Positions 8,727-17,791 of a DNA stretch of 64,000 bases are shown piece after piece. Both the position numbers and the translations under genes were made by a program. Position 1 is the stretch's first letter; every line of letters begins with the position of its first letter. The notes beneath the pieces were generated by a model that ran no database searches, was not told the origin of the DNA, and was given only the letters and a program-made list of their open reading frames with translations. The DNA is from Alcanivoracaceae bacterium (GTDB taxonomy: Bacteria; Pseudomonadota; Gammaproteobacteria; Pseudomonadales; Alcanivoracaceae). Where the stretch lies: NCBI GenBank assembly GCA_023146255.1, contig JAGLCJ010000005.1, forward strand, positions 124,001 to 188,000, written 5' to 3'.

Positions 8727-9911
8727 ATGAGAACAATAACAAGAACATTAATGTCGGTGGTGGTGCTTGCGTTGCCAGCCTTTTCCCATGCTGCGCTTGA
8801 AGCCATTACTGATGATGAGATGTCTTCCATTACCGGGCAGGCACTGTTCCTTTCCGACAAGATTGTTGGTTCAACGGTAGATGCAAACCCGTTCAATGAT
8901 TTTACTTTCTATCGGCTGGCGGTTGATGCCGATATGCTTTTCAATCTGAATATTGATCGCCTGCAGCTGGGTTGTGGTGGCTTTAACGAAGGCATTCCCG
9001 GCGGTCTGAATGCCTGTGATCTGGATGTGGATTTCCTCAGCTTTAGCGGCAGCGGTGGCGCGAATACCGACTTTTTGCTACGCCGACCCTATCTGGAAAT
9101 TGCGGTCAAGGATGATGGTGATAAAACGCGCCGTTCTGTTGCCGGTATCAAGATCGGATCGCAGTCTGCAGAAGGTGTTATGTCAATCGGGCGGGTGCAC
9201 ACCAGTGGCATCAACCCGGAACTTGGTGGCGCCACCGCATGTAACCCCGGTTTTACCTCGGCGGAAGATAACGGTAGCCGGCTTGCCTGCCATTCCGGGG
9301 CCAACCGTTTCAGTGCTTACCTGTTTGGTGAGATGTCCGGTTACGGACGTATTACTTCCCCCTTCGGTAATGCCAACGTGTGCTTTGGTGTGATCAACGC
9401 GCCAAATGGCTGTAACTCTAACCAGCCGCTTTATCTGGCTATTTCCGGAACCCGGATGCAACAGGTTCTGGCCATCAACAGGCCGCTGGTGACCGAGGGC
9501 TGCTCGGGTGCACTGGCTTTGCTGTTCTGCCCAGATGGTAACACCGATATTCGCGAGAACTTGCGCTTCCTGCATCGGGTTGAGCTGAATTCAACGGGTG
9601 TAGCGCCACGGATTACCCGGGATTTCTTCCTTTCCTTCCAGCGTGAGCGGATCGCTTACCCAATCTATAATCAGGGCCAGCCTTACGACACCGACGGTAA
9701 TGGCTCTACAACTGACACCTATTCGGCCACCGCTAATACGGGCTGGTGGATGAACATTACTTACGCGTCGGCGCGAAACCTGAATGTCGGCACACTTAAT
9801 CTGGCTGGCTTAGATGCCCTTGATGCGCTGGGCGAAGGTGCCAACGCTGTTGACATTAACCTTAACCAGACGCCGGTGGATAACTGCTTCGGCTCAGCTG
9901 TGTTCTGCTGA
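8727..9911 (+). CDS. Secreted protein with acidic box (family member C)
   Basis: 394 residues. Signal peptide (LMSVVVLALPAFSHA), then LEAITDDEMSSITG, the same box as its neighbours. The mature part holds several cysteines (for example GCGGFNEG, NACDLDVD, CNPGF, NACDNCFGSAVFC-type region near the end) that could form disulphides in the periplasm or outside the cell. It is in line with the genes before and after, 14 bases from each. Not assigned to a characterised family beyond the DUF6160-like N-terminal box. Confidence 0.72.
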   Translation: MRTITRTLMSVVVLALPAFSHAALEAITDDEMSSITGQALFLSDKIVGSTVDANPFNDFTFYRLAVDADMLFNLNIDRLQLGCGGFNEGIPGGLNACDLDVDFLSFSGSGGANTDFLLRRPYLEIAVKDDGDKTRRSVAGIKIGSQSAEGVMSIGRVHTSGINPELGGATACNPGFTSAEDNGSRLACHSGANRFSAYLFGEMSGYGRITSPFGNANVCFGVINAPNGCNSNQPLYLAISGTRMQQVLAINRPLVTEGCSGALALLFCPDGNTDIRENLRFLHRVELNSTGVAPRITRDFFLSFQRERIAYPIYNQGQPYDTDGNGSTTDTYSATANTGWWMNITYASARNLNVGTLNLAGLDALDALGEGANAVDINLNQTPVDNCFGSAVFC

Positions 9912-9925
9912 GGCGAGAGGGAATT

Positions 9926-11839
9926 ATGCGCAAAGATTGCTGCATTAAATGGCTTTCTCTGATGTTGGCGGCAGGCTCCGTGAATGGATGGTGCCTGGAT
10001 GCGCTGTCGGATGAAGATATGGCGGCGGTGTCTGGTCGTGATGGCTTGGTAGTCAGTTTTACTGGCGATACAGTTACCGCGGACCGGTTACGTTGGGATG
10101 TGGACTCTGCCAATGCGGTGTTGCCAGCCAGTAATGCCTATCTGGATCTGGAAGGCGTTACCATGACCGGTATCGGCGCCGATGGTGCCACCCCGGGCAT
10201 TCCGTTTACGGTATCGGCAGCGTTTGATGTTGGAGCTGATGCTGGTGGCGACGCCTACGTGAATCTGGATACCACCTGGACCCGAACACGATTCCAAGTC
10301 GATGCGATGCGCCACGAAGGCGATCCCACCAAAAGCATCGGCAGTATCGCATTTGATTCGGCCGGCAGTCTGAGTCTGTTTGGTCAGGGCAGCTTTCTTA
10401 ACAATCTTAGCAATGAAGCCAGCGCCCGATTGATACTTAACGATGGGCAGATGTTTTTCCGACAGAACGGCAGTGAGTTCGTTGCTGATAATATCGATGT
10501 CAACGTCGGCTTTGATTCAGGTTCGATTGGCGCCACCACTACCGGCATTCGTATTGCCACCTCCCGGCTTGACTGGAACATTCTGTTCGATATGGCATTC
10601 AGGGAAAGTGAGGCTACCGCTTTCGCTGGCACTGGTCTGATGAGCTATTTGCGTTACGGCTGGCAGGGTGGTTTGACGAATTTCGAGGCACGTATCAATG
10701 GCGGTGGTGTCTGGTATGGCGGTGATCTCAATAACCGTAGCGAAGGTCTGAACATCAGCTTTCGCAGTGATTACGCCTCGGATTTCGAATGGCTGATCGG
10801 CGATGCCGGTGGCCCGGAAACCCTGCTGCGCTTCCAGAACTGGGCCAAGCTGCCAGGCGCTGCCTACGCGATTAATGCTCCGAATATTACTGTTGATGCC
10901 ATTAACGCCAATCAGGGGCCGGGCGGTCTAACCTATCAGGCGGGGTTCTACAATGTTCCACCCGATGCGGGCGCGCTTGCTCTCATTGTTCGTGATCTCT
11001 CATTTCTTGCCTACAATACTCAGGTAACGATTGAAGACGCGCCGTTCCCGGATCTCGTCAAGCAGTGGGGTCTGGTCTATACCTTGGGTGATCTGGACGC
11101 CAACCTTTATCTTTATCCGGGTGGCCGTGTTTCCAATGAAGGCGCCCGCTTCGACGCGCTGGTATCGGTTCAGTCGCCGGGTGCCTGGAACCAGAACTCA
11201 CACTTCCTGATTGCCGACACCGGCGCTGATACCGGCATCGGCTTCCTGAACACCAACTTCCTGGTGTCTATCGACGATGCTTATATCGAGGTAGTCGGTT
11301 TCAATGATGGTGACTCTACCAGTTGTAACGGATGCGGCTTGCGCCTTGATGCAACGGCACCAACCTCGGATGTTCGCTGGCGGCTCAATTCGCAGTTCGG
11401 CGGTGGCTTGCTTAGCGATCTCAGTGATCCGGTACGGATGGTGGATATCGATCTTGATCTGCATGCCGACACCATTGATCTGCTTTTTTCACCGCCGGAT
11501 CTGGGTGAAACCCGCCTGAAGTTCCAGTGGGACATGCGCCTACTGGGAGATTCGTATATCGCCTTCTCTGAGCCTTCTGCGCCAGATGTGAAATTTACCC
11601 TTGGCCAGATCAGCGGTGACATTTCCGCACGTAATGGCGTGATAGACATTCGTAGCGGCAACGAAACCGCCGACAATGCGCCACGTCTGGTGTTTGAGCA
11701 GGATCTGCTGCTCGGCCTGACCGCCGGCAGTCAGGTGCTGAGAATCAATGATCTGTCCATTGGTACCAACAACATTGGCTCGATCGTTATTCCCGGTGGC
11801 CAGATCACCGGTATCTTTGCCCTCAAGGAGCAGCTCTAA
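9926..11839 (+). CDS. Large secreted protein with acidic box (family member D)
   Basis: 637 residues, the longest of the set. Signal-peptide-like start, then LDALSDEDMAAVSG. The signal region ends near NGWC; a lipobox is possible but not typical. The rest is a long repetitive beta-rich chain with many Asp/Gly turns and alternating hydrophobic residues, and ends SIVIPGGQITGIFALKEQL. The overall look is of a beta-barrel or beta-helix surface protein. It closes the four-gene run, followed by 111 bases holding an inverted repeat and then the cytochrome peroxidase fusion. Confidence 0.72.
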   Translation: MRKDCCIKWLSLMLAAGSVNGWCLDALSDEDMAAVSGRDGLVVSFTGDTVTADRLRWDVDSANAVLPASNAYLDLEGVTMTGIGADGATPGIPFTVSAAFDVGADAGGDAYVNLDTTWTRTRFQVDAMRHEGDPTKSIGSIAFDSAGSLSLFGQGSFLNNLSNEASARLILNDGQMFFRQNGSEFVADNIDVNVGFDSGSIGATTTGIRIATSRLDWNILFDMAFRESEATAFAGTGLMSYLRYGWQGGLTNFEARINGGGVWYGGDLNNRSEGLNISFRSDYASDFEWLIGDAGGPETLLRFQNWAKLPGAAYAINAPNITVDAINANQGPGGLTYQAGFYNVPPDAGALALIVRDLSFLAYNTQVTIEDAPFPDLVKQWGLVYTLGDLDANLYLYPGGRVSNEGARFDALVSVQSPGAWNQNSHFLIADTGADTGIGFLNTNFLVSIDDAYIEVVGFNDGDSTSCNGCGLRLDATAPTSDVRWRLNSQFGGGLLSDLSDPVRMVDIDLDLHADTIDLLFSPPDLGETRLKFQWDMRLLGDSYIAFSEPSAPDVKFTLGQISGDISARNGVIDIRSGNETADNAPRLVFEQDLLLGLTAGSQVLRINDLSIGTNNIGSIVIPGGQITGIFALKEQL

Positions 11840-11901
11840 CGCAACCTCGCGTTCGTCGGTTAGCACGACCGGTTTGACCGATATCTATTGCCAATCAATC
11901 A

Positions 11902-11927
11902 GCCATTACTATGATGGCTGTAATGGC
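11902..11927. promoter_or_regulatory. Inverted repeat upstream of the peroxidase fusion
   Basis: GCCATTAC (11902-11909) and GTAATGGC (11920-11927) form a perfect 8-bp inverted repeat with a 10-base spacer, 24 bases before the ATG at 11951. It could be an operator or a leader hairpin over the ribosome site; neither is proven. Confidence 0.3.
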
Positions 11928-11950
11928 ATTAGGATATTGGTTGGACATTT

Positions 11951-14900
11951 ATGCAATGGCGTGCAGTCTGCTTTCTCGGTGCTTCCTTTCTCGCGGCCTG
12001 TGGCGGTGGATCAGGGGGAGACACATCGCCTCCTGATCTGCTTGAGCAGCTGCTCAGGGCAAATGATGTAGATGGCGTTGTAGATACCGGCCCCAATACT
12101 CGCATCGTCCCGGCAGATGATCCGCTCGTCAGCCTTGGCCAACAGCTTTTTTTCTCCCGCACTCTGTCTGCAGATTTCGATGTTGCCTGTGCTTCCTGCC
12201 ATGATCCGCGTCTTGGTGGCACGGACCGCATGGCGCTGTCTGTCGGGGTGGCATCCGAGCTTCCCTGGCATATCGGTTTGGGACGCAAAGTTGATATCAA
12301 TCTGGATAGCGATCCGAACAGGGATTGCAGTGTCATGCTCGGCCTATGTGGTCCGAATGTTCCGCGTAATGCGCCGACCATTTTCAATAGCGGACTGTAC
12401 AAGAAGGTTATGTTCTGGGATGGGCGCGTTGAAGTGTTGTCCGATTCGCCGCTGCAGATAAAGACACCGGAAGGTGGTTTGAATGCGGACCCGGAGGCGG
12501 GGGATTCGCTGCTTCAGGCGCAAGCGCTTTTCCCTCTGGTGGCGCCCAATGAAATGCGTGGCTATGGTTATCTGGGCATGGATGCCGACCAGTATCGCCA
12601 GATGCTTGTCCGTCGTGTTAAGGGTGAAGACCCCGATGCGAATGGTCTGGTGACTGTGCCGGAAAGTCAGAATTGGCTGGCGCTTTTTCAGGCCGCGTTT
12701 CCGGACCAGCAGGAACTGGTGACGATTGTCCAGATTCGCGATGCGCTGGCTGCATATCAAAGCTCGCAGACATTTGTAGATAACGCCTGGCGCTCCTATC
12801 TGGGCGGCGATGAGCCCATGCCTGATGCTGTCCGTGAAGGCGCGATCCTTTTCTATTTACCGCAGGATCAGGGTGGTCTCGGTTGCGCCAGCTGTCATCA
12901 GGGTGATCGCTACACGGATGAGGGATTCCACAACGTGGGCTTCCCGCAGATTGGCCGTGGCAAACGGGCAGATCGCAGTGATACCGGGCGGCTACTTGTT
13001 TCCCGTGAAGATCATGATCGCTTTGGGTTCCGCACTCCCGGGCTTTTGAACGTTGAACTGACTGCGCCGTATGGGCACTCTGGTTATTTTGCATCATTGG
13101 ATGCGCTGTTACGTTATCACAGTAATCCTTCCACTGATCCGCTGACGATTTTGTTCAGCCAGCTTGAAGATTTCTTCGGTTTTAATTTGCTGGATGCTTA
13201 TCCAAAGGCGGCCATTTATGCGGCCGACGCCATTGCTGATCCGTCTTTCCGCGATGACCTTTTGCCTATGCGAGATCTGGCCGATCAGGAAGTTTTGGCA
13301 TTGACTGCGTTTTTGCAAAGCCTTACTGATCATTGTGCCGCAGACTTGGCATGCATTTCTCAGTGGGTTCCGGCGCCGGAAAGTGATCCGGATGGCAATA
13401 TGCTTGTTCCCGGGGCACCTTCACCTGTTGACGCTGAGTACACGAGATTGCCGCCACCGGTGGATGATGGTGCAGGGCGTCGTTTGTTTTATGCAGCATT
13501 ACCTGCAAGGACACAGTTTACCGAGGCTTACAGCTGCCTGCCGAGCATGGCGCTTAATCTTGGCATTCCTGTGTTTGCCCCTTATTCGGAGGCGATACTA
13601 CTGGATCCATTAGGAAATCTTGATCCCGGGTCCGCGCCTGGCCCTGATTTCGAGCATGGGTTTTCTGCGGATGCCTGGTTTTCAGGAACGCCGATTACTC
13701 CGGCGATGCAGTCCGGCGGCGTGACCGCCGCTTATCTGAATGATGACTGCTGGCCTGATCTCGTTTTTGCTGGTGGTGACGACGGTGACGGCCTGCGTTT
13801 CTATATCAGCAGAATGGGGCTGTACTTCAATCATGATGAAGACATGATTGACTGGCCTGTGGACTCTGACCGTGGTGCACGCAGCACCGGTGTCGCCGTG
13901 GCAGACCTCAATGGTGATTATCGTCGAGAGCTTATTCTGGGCAATCTTTATGCAAGCAATGCCGAGGACACTGTTGTTCCAGAGGCTGGCACGGCGTCCC
14001 GATCTTCCGTCATTATTCTGTCAGAAGATGATGATGGCAGGTGGTATCAGGCAGGTCATATTCCCATGCTCAGGAATACGTTCGGCATCGCCGCCGGTGA
14101 TGCCGATATGGACGGCGATCTTGACCTGTATCTTGGCCACTGGGGCGAGGGTGTCAGTCAGGCCGGGCCGGCATTCTGGGAGAATCGGCTGGCAGAAGAC
14201 AAGCTGCTGGCATCCGGCGAGGCTTTCAATCTACTCGACAATAATGGCACCTCCAGTCAGTTCAATTTTTCTCCGGCATTTTGGGATGTGGATGGCGATG
14301 GTCGCATGGATCTGAGTATTGCTTCGGATTTCAGCACTTCTTCAATACATCGGCAGACCGGAGTGGATGGTGTGTTCCAGAAGGTCGTCGGTTCCGATGT
14401 GCTGACAGACCAGTTCGGCATGGGGCAGGCAATCGGGGATATCGACAACGACGGAGATTTTGACTGGTTCGTTAATTCTGTTTTTGATGTCACCGGCCTG
14501 AATGTGGCGGCCCGTTCTGGAAACCGGCTGTACCGCAATGACAGCGTGCCTGGTGAAGTTGTTGTGACCGATATTAGTGAATCGGCAGGGGTTCGCGACG
14601 GCGCCTGGGCCTGGGGTGCCTGCATGGCCGATTTCAACAACGATGGCTGGATTGATATCTTCCACGAGAATGGTTTTGGCTATATTCCGGAAAGCCTGCG
14701 CACGGCGCAGACCGGCAGTTATATAGATATCTATGCGACCAGCTTCGGGCCTTACCATTTCACCCGGCCCAGATTGTTTATAAATGAGGGGCATCAGGCG
14801 GACGGCGAGGTGCAGTTCCTTGAAAGTGGGGTGTCCTGGGGTATGAACCAGCAAACCAACGGCCGCGGGATTACCTGTGTTGATTTCGACCGGGATGGAG

Positions 14901-15286
14901 ATATTGACATTGCTGCGATGGATAACTCCGGTCGGCCACGCGTCTGGCTGAATCAGATCGGCCACGGTTATGGTAAACGTTTTGCCAACTTCCGGATAAT
15001 CGGCTCGGCGCCAAATACCGATGCGGTGGGTGCCCTGGTGTCAGTGCGTGCGGATACGAATGGTGATGGCACTATTGATGATCATGAAAAGCAGGTGCGT
15101 ATGGTTGAGGCCAACTCCAATTTTCTCGGCCAGAACTTGCCAAACCTGCATTTTGGACTGGGTTCCGCAACGGTGATCGAGGAGTTGACCGTGCTATGGC
15201 CTCTGGATTCTACTCCTCTGGTTTGCAATGATGTTGAAGTTAACCGGTTTGTCGTGCTAGATCACAGAGCGCGGCTTTGCCCATAA
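11951..15286 (+). CDS. MauG/cytochrome c peroxidase - FG-GAP - UnbV fusion lipoprotein
   Basis: 1111 residues. Lipobox FLAAC near residue 16, followed by a Gly-rich linker, so probably a lipoprotein. The first half is a dihaem peroxidase of the CCP/MauG type with two CxxCH haem sites, C80-H84 (CASCH) and C312-H316 (CASCH), and motifs such as LFFSRTLS and APYGHSGYF. From about residue 580 come at least six FG-GAP/VCBS-type Ca-binding loops (DADMDGDLD, DVDGDGRMD, DIDNDGDFD, DFNNDGWID, DFDRDGDID). The C-terminus (about 1020-1108) is an ASPIC/UnbV-like domain. CCP/MauG proteins transfer electrons to peroxide or oxidise protein side chains; the propeller half may bind a protein or sugar partner. 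Confidence 0.85.
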   Translation: MQWRAVCFLGASFLAACGGGSGGDTSPPDLLEQLLRANDVDGVVDTGPNTRIVPADDPLVSLGQQLFFSRTLSADFDVACASCHDPRLGGTDRMALSVGVASELPWHIGLGRKVDINLDSDPNRDCSVMLGLCGPNVPRNAPTIFNSGLYKKVMFWDGRVEVLSDSPLQIKTPEGGLNADPEAGDSLLQAQALFPLVAPNEMRGYGYLGMDADQYRQMLVRRVKGEDPDANGLVTVPESQNWLALFQAAFPDQQELVTIVQIRDALAAYQSSQTFVDNAWRSYLGGDEPMPDAVREGAILFYLPQDQGGLGCASCHQGDRYTDEGFHNVGFPQIGRGKRADRSDTGRLLVSREDHDRFGFRTPGLLNVELTAPYGHSGYFASLDALLRYHSNPSTDPLTILFSQLEDFFGFNLLDAYPKAAIYAADAIADPSFRDDLLPMRDLADQEVLALTAFLQSLTDHCAADLACISQWVPAPESDPDGNMLVPGAPSPVDAEYTRLPPPVDDGAGRRLFYAALPARTQFTEAYSCLPSMALNLGIPVFAPYSEAILLDPLGNLDPGSAPGPDFEHGFSADAWFSGTPITPAMQSGGVTAAYLNDDCWPDLVFAGGDDGDGLRFYISRMGLYFNHDEDMIDWPVDSDRGARSTGVAVADLNGDYRRELILGNLYASNAEDTVVPEAGTASRSSVIILSEDDDGRWYQAGHIPMLRNTFGIAAGDADMDGDLDLYLGHWGEGVSQAGPAFWENRLAEDKLLASGEAFNLLDNNGTSSQFNFSPAFWDVDGDGRMDLSIASDFSTSSIHRQTGVDGVFQKVVGSDVLTDQFGMGQAIGDIDNDGDFDWFVNSVFDVTGLNVAARSGNRLYRNDSVPGEVVVTDISESAGVRDGAWAWGACMADFNNDGWIDIFHENGFGYIPESLRTAQTGSYIDIYATSFGPYHFTRPRLFINEGHQADGEVQFLESGVSWGMNQQTNGRGITCVDFDRDGDIDIAAMDNSGRPRVWLNQIGHGYGKRFANFRIIGSAPNTDAVGALVSVRADTNGDGTIDDHEKQVRMVEANSNFLGQNLPNLHFGLGSATVIEELTVLWPLDSTPLVCNDVEVNRFVVLDHRARLCP

Positions 15287-15308
15287 TGGGGGCTACTGGC
15301 AATCTGAA

Positions 15309-16139
15309 ATGGCTTTGCTAATGACTGATGTTGTGGCTGTCGATTATGGGCTGGACGTGGCTTTGATGGAGTCCGCAGTTCGTGCAGTGCTGACGCACGG
15401 TTACGTTGTGCTTCGGCAGGCGATCCCCGAGGAAACCATCTCTCATTGGCGTAATATTTTCGAAACGGGCATTCTGCCGGCAGCAGCAGAAGGCCGCTAT
15501 CCTTTCAGGCAGTGCTCGCTCGGCCCGGGGAGACATCATTATACGGTGCCAATCAGTGGCGGGTTCGCAGCCCCGGCATTTTACGCAAACGAACTGATAT
15601 ATCGCATCGCGAATCATTTGCTTGAGCCGGGTTTTATATTGGCCACGGCAGCTATCGCTTATTCTGTTCCCGGCGCCCCCCGTCAATATATTCATCGAGA
15701 TCAACCTGTGCCTACCAGAATAAAGGCATTGAACGCAGTCTTGCCGCCATTCAGCTTGACGGTGGACATTCCGTTGGTTGCTACCGATGAGAGAACTGGC
15801 GGAACCGTGATGCTCACAGGCAGCCATCATTCGATTTCACAGGGTCAGACGGTTTCTGACAATGGAGTTCGTGTCGATACTGCGCCCGGCGACGTGGTGA
15901 TATGGGATAGCAGGCTGTTGCATTATGGTGAGGCGAATCGAAGTGAAATAACAAGGCCAATAATTCTTCTGTACTACCAGCGGCCATGGTTTTTTAACTT
16001 TCCGAACTACGAGCCGGGTTCGCAAATTCAGATTACAGAGGCACAGATTCTTCAGGTGCCAGAGTGTTATCGGCATCTATTCCAATGGTCAACAGGCTTG
16101 TTTGGTTCGACACCTCCCGGTGATTTTCTACAGCTATAG
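15309..16139 (+). CDS. PhyH-family Fe(II)/2-oxoglutarate dioxygenase
   Basis: 276 residues, in the usual range for phytanoyl-CoA-dioxygenase-like enzymes. The iron triad is H129-x-D131 (YIHRDQP) and H205 (SRLLHYG), with R216 placed to bind 2-oxoglutarate. Such enzymes hydroxylate many small molecules and sometimes peptides, so the substrate is open. It begins 22 bases after the peroxidase fusion and is probably co-transcribed with it. An in-frame ATG at 15321 is an alternative start. It overlaps the convergent methyltransferase by 6 bases. Base composition is visibly lower in GC than the methylcitrate genes. Confidence 0.82.
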   Translation: MALLMTDVVAVDYGLDVALMESAVRAVLTHGYVVLRQAIPEETISHWRNIFETGILPAAAEGRYPFRQCSLGPGRHHYTVPISGGFAAPAFYANELIYRIANHLLEPGFILATAAIAYSVPGAPRQYIHRDQPVPTRIKALNAVLPPFSLTVDIPLVATDERTGGTVMLTGSHHSISQGQTVSDNGVRVDTAPGDVVIWDSRLLHYGEANRSEITRPIILLYYQRPWFFNFPNYEPGSQIQITEAQILQVPECYRHLFQWSTGLFGSTPPGDFLQL

Positions 16140-16895
16140 TCGCTCTGCCACAAGATCGATTAACGGCGAGGATTTTCCCCATTTTTCCAGATCTTCCATG
16201 GCGTACTGGCACAGCCCCTGTAAGGTCGCCAGATTGCGTTCCGCCGGTGAAACTCTTATGTTGCCCAATCGTGAATGCCAGTCTTTTATAGTCTGCAGCG
16301 TCTTCATCCGCACATCCCTGATCATTAGCGGTCTCCAACCAGCCTCCCTGACGTCATGAATTAGTTGTCCCGGGGTGGGCATTCGCATGGTGCCGCCAAA
16401 TGCCAGAAAATCTTTTGGGTGTGGATTGGCCGTGCAGTTTACCCGCATAACAAGACGGTTGGAGATCGAATATGCCTGTCCTAATAGTGCTTCACGGTTA
16501 TTTATGTGTGAGTAGCTTTCCAGAAGCAAGGTGACGTCGAAGTGTCTGCCGGAAATTTTTTCCGGTAGCCCGCAAGTGAGGTCATGCTCGATAACTTCCA
16601 GCCCTAATGAGGAGACAAGCTCGGCTTGCTGAGACGAGTTGGTAATACAGGTGACTTGGTTGTTGTTTTCAGAACGCAGCATCGAGGCGGTCCCGCCCCA
16701 GCCACAGCCGAGGTCCAGTACTGATGCGCCACTCGGCATGAAGCGCATCAACGCTTTAACGGCTTGACGCTGAGCATCCTCGTAGCTTGTCTCGGGTGAT
16801 TCGTAGAAGCCGAAATGGTAGTGGAGTTCCGGACCTAGAACCGCCTTCAGTGCCTCGAGGGGCGTGCTTGAATAAAAATCCTTTGTATCGGGCAT
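16134..16895 (-). CDS. Class I SAM-dependent methyltransferase
   Basis: 253 residues from the ATG at 16895, chosen because the preceding gene stops at 16897, giving TAG-C-ATG. Motif I VLDLGCGWGG and the following acidic loop mark a Rossmann-fold methyltransferase of the broad Methyltransf_11/25 or cyclopropane-synthase-like group. HYHFGFYE near the start recalls methyltransferases acting on small molecules or lipids. The target is not deducible. It is coupled to the unrecognised gene upstream and runs tail-to-tail into the PhyH dioxygenase, so the three may modify one product. Confidence 0.8.
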   Translation of the reverse strand: MPDTKDFYSSTPLEALKAVLGPELHYHFGFYESPETSYEDAQRQAVKALMRFMPSGASVLDLGCGWGGTASMLRSENNNQVTCITNSSQQAELVSSLGLEVIEHDLTCGLPEKISGRHFDVTLLLESYSHINNREALLGQAYSISNRLVMRVNCTANPHPKDFLAFGGTMRMPTPGQLIHDVREAGWRPLMIRDVRMKTLQTIKDWHSRLGNIRVSPAERNLATLQGLCQYAMEDLEKWGKSSPLIDLVAERL

Positions 16896-16896
16896 G

Positions 16897-17673
16897 CTAC
16901 ACCGTGAAATACCAGCCCTGACCACCGGTTTGAGTGTTCGCTGTAACAATCAGGCTGCGATACCCGGTGACTGGTGCTAAGTAGCCAAAATAGGGGGGCC
17001 TGAAGTGAGACAGAACTCTGGCAATAACCGAGATAGGCGGGTTTCGCAGCTCGAGGGCGAACTTTCCTGCCTGCCACTCTCCATTTCGTACCCGCAAGTG
17101 GTGCCATAGGTCGTCTACAAAGGCGGCAATCGGGATCCTCAATTGTTTCTCCAGAGCCTTGACCGCGCTGTCCAGTTGAGCCTCGACAGCAGGGTTCCGG
17201 TAGCGGGTGAAGTATGCAGATATGCCGTTATCCTCATCCAGGCCAAAGGCTGTGACTTCCAATGCTTCAGGAATGGGGGGCATATTCAGCGTCCTTGCCA
17301 GATGAGATGTAAAGACCTGGTCTCTCTCGTATACATAGATCTCTCGCCGGGCGCTTTGCGCTTCGACCCGTAGTCCAAGGTGAAACGGGTATTGCTTGGT
17401 AAGTACCATGTCAGCTACCTGCTGTTGCTGCTCGGTCAGTTGGAGCATTTGCCGATGCAGAGACAAGACAGGGGACAATCGTGAGCGCTTGAGAATGAGT
17501 TTCAATACCGGTTTCTGCTCCAGGCCAACCTCCAGCCGGACATGGCCCTTGAGCAGATCCTCCGAGGAAGAAGAGAGAAACCCGCTTATCTCGTCTCTCC
17601 ATCTGCCAGCGATTTGCTTCTCTTCAAAAACACCATTGTAATCAATTAGTTGCAGTATCTTTTCTGGCAGCAC
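16897..17673 (-). CDS. Unrecognised 258-residue cytoplasmic protein
   Basis: 258 residues with no signal peptide or membrane segment. Features are a charged N-terminal half, a Gln-rich helix (LTEQQQQVADM), then a region with FGLDEDNGISAYFTRYRNP and a C-terminal half ending GGQGWYFTV. No family recognised. It shares a promoter region with the giant surface gene, which diverges from it, and is followed one base later by the methyltransferase. A role in making or modifying a product of this locus is a guess from position only. Composition is lower in GC than in flanking housekeeping genes. Confidence 0.6.
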   Translation of the reverse strand: MLPEKILQLIDYNGVFEEKQIAGRWRDEISGFLSSSSEDLLKGHVRLEVGLEQKPVLKLILKRSRLSPVLSLHRQMLQLTEQQQQVADMVLTKQYPFHLGLRVEAQSARREIYVYERDQVFTSHLARTLNMPPIPEALEVTAFGLDEDNGISAYFTRYRNPAVEAQLDSAVKALEKQLRIPIAAFVDDLWHHLRVRNGEWQAGKFALELRNPPISVIARVLSHFRPPYFGYLAPVTGYRSLIVTANTQTGGQGWYFTV

Positions 17674-17711
17674 GATTATTCACTCAACAGGCCTGGCCGG
17701 TTGTCACCCGG

Positions 17712-17741
17712 TTGATTTCTGGACTAAGATGATCGTATTAA
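17712..17741 (+). promoter_or_regulatory. Possible sigma-70 promoter of the surface protein gene
   Basis: TTGATT (17712-17717), 18-base spacer, TATTAA (17736-17741), in an AT-rich stretch about 50 bases before the ATG at 17792. Seen by eye only. Confidence 0.35.
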
Positions 17742-17791
17742 AGAATTATAAAAATGCCTTAACAACTATAAAGATATGCGGAGGCAATACC

